This document shows, piece by piece, positions 26,493-32,980 of a stretch of 64,000 bases of DNA. The stretch comes from Calidithermus chliarophilus DSM 9957. Lineage in GTDB: Bacteria > Deinococcota > Deinococci > Deinococcales > Thermaceae. The stretch is from NCBI RefSeq assembly GCF_000430045.1, contig NZ_KE387023.1, positions 2,348,702-2,412,701 of the forward strand, read 5' to 3'. The first letter of the stretch is position 1. The number at the start of each line of letters is the position of its first letter. The position numbers were made by a program, and so were the translations under genes. The notes under the pieces were generated by a model, which did not search any database, was not told the DNA's origin, and saw only the letters and a program-made list of their open reading frames with translations.

Positions 26493-27124
26493 AGCCGCCC
26501 GTGCTTATCTACCACATCACGCACATAGAAAACCTTAGAGGCATCCTGGAAGAAGGGCGCCTCTGGGCGAAAAACCTGTTGCCGAGGCTATGCACCAGCA
26601 TTGCCTACGAACATATTCAGGAGGAGCGGGCCCAGCGAACGGTGCCGGTAGGCCCTGGAGGGGTCCTGCACGACTACGTGCCTTTTTACTTTTGTCCCCG
26701 TTCGCCCATGCTCTATGCCCTACACAACCCCGTGGAAGGGCAGATGCACTACAGGGGAGGCCAAAGGCCCATCCTGCACATCGTCTCGAGCGTCGAACGG
26801 GTCGAGCAGGCTGGCTTACCTTTTGTTTTCACAGACCGACATGCCAAGAAAAAATACGCGGATTTCTTCACCCAAAAAGCCGACTTTGCCCGGCTGGACT
26901 GGCAGGCTATCCGAGCCCGGCGTTGGTTCGACACGCCCGAACAGCCCTACCGTAAGGAAAAGAAGCAGGCTGAGCTCCTGGTTCACCGTTTTTTCCCATG
27001 GGAACTGGTCGAGGGCATCGGGGTCTTGGATTCGGGCATGGCTAGGGGGGTTCGACAAGTCCTCGAGGCCTTCCCCAAGGCAATGTGGCGAACTGTCTGG
27101 GTTAAACGCGATTGGTACTATTGA
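26489..27124 (+). CDS. darT: DarT-type DNA ADP-ribosyltransferase toxin
   Basis: A 211-aa DUF4433/DarT protein. The NAD-pocket opening VLIYHITHIENLRGIL, an HDYVPFYFCPRSPMLY segment, and KKQAELLVHRFFPW near residue 160, where Glu162 is the likely catalytic residue, match the family. DarT enzymes ADP-ribosylate thymidine in single-stranded DNA and block replication. The start ATG overlaps the helicase stop (ATGA), so translation is coupled to the defence operon. A longer frame beginning at 26303 overlaps the helicase and is rejected. Neutralised by darG downstream. Confidence 0.88.
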   Translation: MKPPVLIYHITHIENLRGILEEGRLWAKNLLPRLCTSIAYEHIQEERAQRTVPVGPGGVLHDYVPFYFCPRSPMLYALHNPVEGQMHYRGGQRPILHIVSSVERVEQAGLPFVFTDRHAKKKYADFFTQKADFARLDWQAIRARRWFDTPEQPYRKEKKQAELLVHRFFPWELVEGIGVLDSGMARGVRQVLEAFPKAMWRTVWVKRDWYY

Positions 27125-27139
27125 GCTATGGGGGGGGCG

Positions 27140-28189
27140 ATGGTCCAGTACAAACAGGGTGACCTCTTGCAGGCTCCTGTAGAGGCTCTGGTCAACACGG
27201 TCAACACCGTGGGGGTGATGGGTAAGGGGGTGGCTCTACAATTCAAGCGGGCCTATCCCGAGAACTACCGGGCCTACGAAGCTGCCTGCCGCAAGGCACA
27301 GGTGCAGATTGGTCGTATTTTCGTGTTCGACCGTGGGCCTTTGTCTCGTCCCCGCTACATCCTTAACTTTCCCACCAAGAAGCACTGGCGACAGCCCTCG
27401 CGCCTCGAGTACGTTCGGGAGGGCCTGGCCGACCTGGTGCGACAGGTGGCGGAGCTTGGCATCCGCTCGCTGGCCCTACCGCCTTTGGGCGTGGGCAACG
27501 GCGGCCTGGACTGGGCTGTGGTGCGGCCCCTGATTGAGGAGGCTTTTGCTGGCTTGCCGGAGGTGGAGGTCTGGGTTTTCGAGCCCCAGCCTGGGTTTCA
27601 GGCCGACCTGGCTCCGGCCTCGAGCAAACCCCACCTCACCCCAGCCAGGGCTGCTCTGCTCAAGTTGTTTGCCCTTTACAGCGCCCTAGGCGAACCGGTG
27701 GGCAGACTCGAGGCCCAAAAGCTGGCCTACTTCCTCCAGGAAGCCGCCATGCCCCTCAAGCTGAACTTCGTGAAGCAACAGTACGGCCCTTATGCTGAAA
27801 ACCTCAACCCAGTGTTGCAGCGCCTCGAGGGCCACTACCTCCGGGGATACGGCGACCGCAACACCCCTTCGGCCATGCAACTGGCTCCCGGAGCCCTGGA
27901 CGAGGCGGTAGCCTTCCTGGCCGACCACCCGGAGGCCGACGAGGCAGTAAGCCGTGCTGCCGAGCTTATCGAGGGCTTCGACTCGCCGTATGGTCTAGAG
28001 TTGCTGGCTACGGTACACTGGGCTTTCACCCGTGAAGGAGCCCAGGACTGGGCCTCGCTGCTGAAGGTGGTTCGCGCTTGGAGCCCCCGCAAAGAGCGCT
28101 TCCTCGAAGCCCACCTGCGGGTAGCGGTAGAGCACCTGGCCCAGAAGGGCTGGCTCCCTCAGCCTGTAGCCGATTCAGCACAGTCGTAG
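27140..28189 (+). CDS. darG: DarG macrodomain antitoxin
   Basis: A ~349-aa protein. The first ~155 residues are a macrodomain: QGDLLQAPVEALVNTVNTVG, GKGVALQFK and PPLGVGNGGLDW line the ADP-ribose pocket; the enzyme removes ADP-ribose from DNA. The remaining ~190 residues match the C-terminal DarG part that binds and blocks DarT (EAQKLAYFLQE, KQQYGPYAENLNPVL). ATG 27140 gives the usual N-terminus; an in-frame ATG at 27128 is separated from it by a run of eight G. Starts just after darT. Confidence 0.88.
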   Translation: MVQYKQGDLLQAPVEALVNTVNTVGVMGKGVALQFKRAYPENYRAYEAACRKAQVQIGRIFVFDRGPLSRPRYILNFPTKKHWRQPSRLEYVREGLADLVRQVAELGIRSLALPPLGVGNGGLDWAVVRPLIEEAFAGLPEVEVWVFEPQPGFQADLAPASSKPHLTPARAALLKLFALYSALGEPVGRLEAQKLAYFLQEAAMPLKLNFVKQQYGPYAENLNPVLQRLEGHYLRGYGDRNTPSAMQLAPGALDEAVAFLADHPEADEAVSRAAELIEGFDSPYGLELLATVHWAFTREGAQDWASLLKVVRAWSPRKERFLEAHLRVAVEHLAQKGWLPQPVADSAQS

Positions 28190-28202
28190 CTGGCCGTATC
28201 TA

Positions 28203-28240
28203 AACTCTGAAAGCTGAGTTCTTAACTCTGATTCAGAGTT
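28203..28240 (+). promoter_or_regulatory. Operator-like inverted repeats before the methylase gene
   Basis: Two adjacent inverted repeats share AACTC/GAGTT half-sites: AACTC...GAGTT at 28203-28220 and a perfect AACTCTG-ATT-CAGAGTT at 28224-28240; another GAGTT lies at 28254-28258. They occupy the only sizeable gap (74 bp) of the operon, so separate control of the methylase is plausible. Confidence 0.5.
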
Positions 28241-28263
28241 GTTGCCGAAATTGGGAGTTCAAT

Positions 28264-30993
28264 ATGAAGCAGAAACGCCGCCTTATCGAGCACCGTTTAC
28301 CCCTCAAGGAAATCTCGGAAGCCTCCGCCAGGGAGAAATCCATCCGCCACGGCCACATCTCCACCCTGCACATCTGGTGGGCGAGGCGTCCCCTGGCCGC
28401 CAGCCGCGCCGCCGTGTTCGGCACGCTGGTGCCCGACACCGACGAGAACTACGAGCTGGTGAAGCAAATCGTCCCCTGGGAGGCCGTGAAGGACGGCAAC
28501 AACGGGGCCATCCTCGAGGCCCGCCGCCGCGTCCTGGAAGCCAACGGGGGCAAGCCGCCCAAGGTGCTCGACCCCTTCGGCGGGGGCGGGGCGATTCCGC
28601 TGGAGGCCCTGCGCCTGGGCTGCGAGGTCTACAGCCTCGACCTCAACCCGGTGGCCCACCTCATCCAGCGGGCCACGCTGGAGTACCCCCAAAAGTACGG
28701 CCAGCCCGGCAGCCGCCCGGTTCCTGAGCACATCCGGGCCAAGGACACCGCCAAGGGCAAGGGCCGCCAGTCGCTGGACTTTGGCGACGGGGAATGGACC
28801 AGCAGCTACCAGCAGAACCCCCTGGCCGCCGAGGTGCGCTACTGGGGCGAGTGGGTGCTCGAGCGGGCCAAGGCCGAGCTTTCCGAGTTCTACCCGCCCG
28901 ATGCCGACGGCAAAACCCCGGTGGCCTACCTGTGGGCCCGCACCGTGACCTGCACCAACCCCACCTGCCGCGCCGAGGTGCCCCTGGTGCGCCAGTGGTG
29001 GCTGGCCAAGAAGGACAAAAAGCGCATCGCCCTGAGGCCCAAAGTAGATGCGGAGGCCAAGACTGTTTCGTTTGAGGTGGTGGAGGTGGGCAGGGGCGAG
29101 GAGTGGCCCGACAAGGGAACCATCGAGCGGGGAAACGCCACCTGCTTGGTCTGCGGCACGGCCATTCCCTCGTCTGAGACACAAAATCAGGCTAGGGCGG
29201 GAAAGTGGGGGGAGCGTCTTTTGGCGGTTGTGCTGAGTGACAAAGGCGAAAGCGGAAAAGTCTATCGCGCCCCCACCTCAAACGACGAGGCAGTCTTAGA
29301 GCGGGCCAAGTCAAGGTTGGAGGAGCTGAAGCAGGGCGAGAGTCCGTTTGGTGAGCTTCCCCTAATCCCCGATGAACCCATTCCTTACGAGCCTCGAGCA
29401 TTCACCCCTTGCATCTACGGCTTCAAGGAATGGGGCCAGCTTTTCAACCCCCGCCAGGCCCTGGCCCTGGTCACCTTTGCCAAGTGGGTGCGCGAGGCCC
29501 ACGCCGAGATGCTGAAGGTGGGGATGGATGAGGAGTGGGCTCGAGGGGTGGCGACATATTTAGCGCTTGCACTAGATAAGCTTGCAGACTATACCTCAAC
29601 GCTTTGCACCTGGCATTTCCATAATCGTGAAAAAGTGAGTCACACATTCACTCGTCAGGCCCTACCTATGGTTTGGGATTATGTTGAAATAAACCCTTGC
29701 GAAAGAGCCTCGGGTGACTGGCAAGGCTCGTTCGAATGGTTTGAAATCACCCTGAAGACCCAGGGATTTTCGACTGTATCAGACAGCCATATACTGCGCG
29801 GCACCGCTACCCGCCTCCCCTTCGAAGACAACTTCTTCGACGCCATCATCACCGACCCGCCCTACTACGACGCCGTGCCCTACGCCGACCTCTCGGACTT
29901 CTTCTACGTCTGGCTCAAGCGCACCATCGGCCACCTCTACCCCGAGCACTTCCGCACCCCCCTTACGCCCAAGCGCGAGGAGGCGGTGCAGAACCCGGTG
30001 CGCCACGGGGGCGACAACCAGCGGGCCAAGCAGTTCTTCGAGGAGATGATGGGCCAGGCCTTCCGCGAGATGCACCGGGTGCTCAAGCCCCATGGCGAGG
30101 CCACCATCGTCTTCGCCCACAAGAGCACCGAGGCCTGGGAGACCCTCATCGGCGCGCTGATTCGGGCGGGGTTCCAGGTGGAGGCCTCCTGGCCCCTGCA
30201 CACCGAGATGCAGACCCGGCTCAGGGCCAGGGACTCAGCGGCGCTGGCCTCCTCCACCTTCCTCAACTGCACCAAGCGCGAGGGGGGGAGCATGGGCTTC
30301 TTCGCCGAGGTGCGCCGGGAGATGCAAGAGGCCATCCGCCCACAGCTTGAAGAGTTCTGGGAGGCGGGGATTCGCGGGGCCGATTTCTTCATGTCGGCCA
30401 TCGGGCCGGGGCTGGAGGCCTATAGCCGCTACGACGTGGTCAAGCGGGCCGACGGGCGCGAGGTTACGGTGGGGGATTTCCTGGACGAGGTGCGGAAAAT
30501 CGTGCTGGAGTTCGCCCTTAGCCGGGTGCTGGGGGCGAAGGCCATGGGCGCAGTGGATGGGCCTACCCAGTTCGCCCTGCTGGCGCTTTGGGCTTACGGA
30601 GCCGAGCTGCCCTCTGATGAGGCCCGCAAGCTGGCCCAGAGCACGGGGGTGGAGCTGCGCGAGCTGGGCACGCTGGTGCAGGAGAAGGGGGAGAAAACCA
30701 CCCTCCGGCTGTCGAAGGACCGCGCGAAGGACAAGAACTTAGGCATCCCCAGCACCACCGGGTCGGTGCCCATGATAGACGCGTTGCACCATACGCTCCT
30801 GAAGATGCGCGAGGGCAAGCAGGCCATCGCGGATTACCTGAGCGAGGTGGGATACCTGGAGCAGGAGGCCTTCTGGCAGAGTGCCCAGGCCCTGTCCGAG
30901 GTGCTGGGAGACAGTGACGAGGGGCGTTCAATACATGAACTGTTGTCGGTACGCGGCGGGTTGCCGAAGGCGGCTGCGGCTCGCCTGCTCTAG
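28264..30993 (+). CDS. DUF1156-family DNA methyltransferase of the defence operon
   Basis: A 909-aa methylase. The N-terminal DUF1156 part has IEHRLPLKEIS and HIWWARRPLAASRA. AdoMet motif I is VLDPFGGGGAIP (from residue ~101) and catalytic motif IV is ITDPPYYDAVPY (D531-Y534), as in N4-cytosine/N6-adenine enzymes. Between them are CTNPTC and CLVCG pairs, likely a zinc finger. Motif I before IV with a very large insert is typical of this group. GGGAG lies 7 nt before the ATG. Its likely role is to mark host DNA as self; target sequence unknown. Confidence 0.9.
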   Translation: MKQKRRLIEHRLPLKEISEASAREKSIRHGHISTLHIWWARRPLAASRAAVFGTLVPDTDENYELVKQIVPWEAVKDGNNGAILEARRRVLEANGGKPPKVLDPFGGGGAIPLEALRLGCEVYSLDLNPVAHLIQRATLEYPQKYGQPGSRPVPEHIRAKDTAKGKGRQSLDFGDGEWTSSYQQNPLAAEVRYWGEWVLERAKAELSEFYPPDADGKTPVAYLWARTVTCTNPTCRAEVPLVRQWWLAKKDKKRIALRPKVDAEAKTVSFEVVEVGRGEEWPDKGTIERGNATCLVCGTAIPSSETQNQARAGKWGERLLAVVLSDKGESGKVYRAPTSNDEAVLERAKSRLEELKQGESPFGELPLIPDEPIPYEPRAFTPCIYGFKEWGQLFNPRQALALVTFAKWVREAHAEMLKVGMDEEWARGVATYLALALDKLADYTSTLCTWHFHNREKVSHTFTRQALPMVWDYVEINPCERASGDWQGSFEWFEITLKTQGFSTVSDSHILRGTATRLPFEDNFFDAIITDPPYYDAVPYADLSDFFYVWLKRTIGHLYPEHFRTPLTPKREEAVQNPVRHGGDNQRAKQFFEEMMGQAFREMHRVLKPHGEATIVFAHKSTEAWETLIGALIRAGFQVEASWPLHTEMQTRLRARDSAALASSTFLNCTKREGGSMGFFAEVRREMQEAIRPQLEEFWEAGIRGADFFMSAIGPGLEAYSRYDVVKRADGREVTVGDFLDEVRKIVLEFALSRVLGAKAMGAVDGPTQFALLALWAYGAELPSDEARKLAQSTGVELRELGTLVQEKGEKTTLRLSKDRAKDKNLGIPSTTGSVPMIDALHHTLLKMREGKQAIADYLSEVGYLEQEAFWQSAQALSEVLGDSDEGRSIHELLSVRGGLPKAAAARLL

Positions 30994-31038
30994 GAAGCCT
31001 GGCGGCTTGGCGTGCTGAACAAACTGCCTGGTTAATAC

Positions 31039-32238
31039 ATGTGGTCCAGAGGAAAGCGCATCTTCACAGTAAAGAACGAGGTCGCTGTCCCGAACCCGCC
31101 GCCCGTGCGGATTCTGAGGTCGAGGGGCTTCACCCCGGTGGACTTAGAAACCACCCCGGGCGAGGTGTTCATATTGATGGCTCAGGGCTCCCTTGTCTCA
31201 AACATCCCCGACGTGATTGTTGCGGACGCGGCGGCGGGCTTCGTCAGGTACTCCCACATGCTGAGCGGGACGGGCACCATGCTCGACCTAGCGAAGAGCC
31301 CGGCCGATGTGTACAAGGACTTCGTGAAAACCTCGTTCGCGGGCCAGTGGGGCATCCCGTTTAGCCTTAAGCGTCTCAACGAGATGGGGTACCACTGGTT
31401 CGCCCACTTTGAGCACGGCACACCGTCAGCAGCTTCTAGGGGGCCGGACTACGTGATGATGCACGAAAGTGGCATCCCTGCCCTACTGGAGTCCAAGGGA
31501 ACGCTCGAAACCGACGAATCTAGAGCGTGGGAAACGACGACCGGGGCTTACCGCTCCCAGGTGCAGCCCTGGCTCGGAAAGTCCAGAGACTACAACGGCG
31601 TGAGCGTGCACTTCGGATGCGGGTTCGCTGTAACCACGCTCACCGACGCGGCAGGGACGGGTGTTTACGTCGTGCACACCCAGGGCGCCCCCACGGCCCC
31701 GGTAGCGGTTCCCTTCGCCCGCCCGCGTTCGATGAGTGTGCCGCTCTCGAGCCCTATCGTGGTGCTTCACTACGCGCGTTGGCTGCGCCTGATGGGTCTT
31801 AGACCCCAAGCACTGGCTTTAGAGCAGGGAATGTATAGAAATGGAGCGTTTGAACCACCAACTGGATTGGACTTGCCGCCAATCCGTTTATTTCGTTACC
31901 GCTACCGTGGACAGGAGTACCATTTCAGCGAGGAGCTTTTCCTTTGGTTCATCCTGGAGCCCGGCTTCTATCTCAGGTACCCACTCTTTAAGCTCGGCTT
32001 AAGGTGTGAACTATCTAGCAGGTTGCTACGTGCTGTATACCGCCGAGCTGGCAGGTCTGATGACGTGGAAAATAGGCTGGTTGACATTGAGCTGGAGTTT
32101 GGAACGCGCAATAATGAACAGCTCGATGGCGTCCTGATGTTCGCTGATGGGGCGATAGCAGTCTTCTACGATGACACCCCGGCCCAATGGGATGAATCAT
32201 TTGACCCCATAAGCACTGATTTATTCGACATGTTGTAG
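31039..32238 (+). CDS. Unknown protein with PD-(D/E)XK-like nuclease motif
   Basis: A 399-aa protein not recognised as a named family. Residues 136-137 are PD, followed after 13 residues by ESK (151-153) in GPDYVM...PALLESKGT, the arrangement of a PD-(D/E)XK nuclease core; a hydrophobic strand precedes the ExK. A VTTLTDAAGTGVYVVHT strand pair and a Leu/Arg-rich C-terminal half follow. It lies 45 bp downstream of the methylase on the same strand and could be the DNA-cutting effector. A TAATAC box abuts the ATG. Lower GC than neighbours. Confidence 0.6.
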   Translation: MWSRGKRIFTVKNEVAVPNPPPVRILRSRGFTPVDLETTPGEVFILMAQGSLVSNIPDVIVADAAAGFVRYSHMLSGTGTMLDLAKSPADVYKDFVKTSFAGQWGIPFSLKRLNEMGYHWFAHFEHGTPSAASRGPDYVMMHESGIPALLESKGTLETDESRAWETTTGAYRSQVQPWLGKSRDYNGVSVHFGCGFAVTTLTDAAGTGVYVVHTQGAPTAPVAVPFARPRSMSVPLSSPIVVLHYARWLRLMGLRPQALALEQGMYRNGAFEPPTGLDLPPIRLFRYRYRGQEYHFSEELFLWFILEPGFYLRYPLFKLGLRCELSSRLLRAVYRRAGRSDDVENRLVDIELEFGTRNNEQLDGVLMFADGAIAVFYDDTPAQWDESFDPISTDLFDML

Positions 32239-32292
32239 CTTTTGGCAAGTCGATGGCGGATGCCTTTATGGTCATCCGCCGTCACGTTTGCA

Positions 32293-32655
32293 CTACTTCC
32301 TAAGCAACCTTCGAATAAGAACGGGAATGTCTTGGAGAGCTTCAACGACCTCCCCGAGCCCCTCAACGCTGCTCACCGACCAGCCGCCCCACGGCAAAGC
32401 CTTCACCAGCCACCACTGCCCCTCGAGCCTCACGCGGTAGAGGCTGCCGAACCCGTCCCTGTCCCGTGCCCTGGCCGTCGCGCCTTTGGGGGGGAGGAGG
32501 GGGACCCGGTTCCAGTGGCTGGGCAGGTCATGGGGGTCCTGCTCCTCCCTCGGGGTGAGGGGCACCCACCGTTGCTCAGGCGGTTCGACGTTTTGTGCCT
32601 TATCGCTGGGGGTTGGGGACGGCATCATGGCGAGCAGGTCAGCTAGGTGCGACAT
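32293..32655 (-). CDS. Protein of unknown function, island
   Basis: A 120-aa protein with a Pro-rich N-terminal half and a basic C-terminus (GLGEVVEALQDIPVLIRRLLRK). GAGGGGGT lies 6 nt before the ATG. It is the most distal gene of the leftward run that includes the primase/helicase. No motif recognised; it converges with the nuclease-like gene. Confidence 0.5.
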   Translation of the reverse strand: MSHLADLLAMMPSPTPSDKAQNVEPPEQRWVPLTPREEQDPHDLPSHWNRVPLLPPKGATARARDRDGFGSLYRVRLEGQWWLVKALPWGGWSVSSVEGLGEVVEALQDIPVLIRRLLRK

Positions 32656-32980
32656 GCCGAACCCCCTCAGGTGTGGCGGTGTGTAGCCGGATGTAACCCG
32701 AGGTGTACCCGCGGGAGTCGCGTTTCGGGCGCTGTGCCTTGGACTCGGTTACACCTTCTACACCTCTACTCGCTACTGGGCACGCGCGGGCCCTCAAGTC
32801 AGACCCTGGGTTTGAACAGCGAAAGGCATCAGCGCCCCTGAGGTCGGATAGGTGTAACCGGCCTCGGTTATTGCTGTCTGGGGCGAAGCTCTTGCCCGCT
32901 GCACCTGGGGTGTAACGGCTACACCCCAGGTGAAAACCCGCCACTTTACCGTTCATGGCGTGGGTCTTCCGCTTATTCAT
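32639..32980 (-). CDS. Doubtful 113-codon ORF after the primase gene
   Basis: ATG at 32980 overlaps the primase stop and has GAGGAG 5 nt upstream, which argues for translation. Against it, third-position GC is clearly lower than in neighbours, the product is Ser/Arg/Gly-rich with no motif, and the frame runs through the GTGTAAC repeats and the 13-bp palindrome. Either a real small gene overlapping a regulatory region or chance. Confidence 0.28.
   Translation of the reverse strand: MNKRKTHAMNGKVAGFHLGCSRYTPGAAGKSFAPDSNNRGRLHLSDLRGADAFRCSNPGSDLRARACPVASRGVEGVTESKAQRPKRDSRGYTSGYIRLHTATPEGVRHVAPS
32671..32932. other. Candidate replication origin / iteron-like region
   Basis: A 260-bp stretch with repeated GTGTA(A)C elements on both strands: around 32681-32697, GGTTACACC at 32747-32755, GGTGTAACC at 32851-32859, and GGTGTAAC at 32909-32916 inside a perfect 13-bp palindrome CACCTGGGGTGTA / TACACCCCAGGTG (32902-32914, 32920-32932). 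It lies beside the primase/helicase gene. Repeats plus palindrome next to a replication gene suggest an origin, but an operator is also possible. Confidence 0.45.

Noticed and set aside
28297-29184. A 295-codon minus-strand frame
   Set aside because: Antisense of the DUF1156 methylase N-terminal half.
20013-30993. DISARM or BREX assignment for the defence operon
   Set aside because: The DISARM core drmA/drmB/drmC and the BREX marker pglZ were not seen; only the SNF2 helicase and a methylase resemble parts of those systems.
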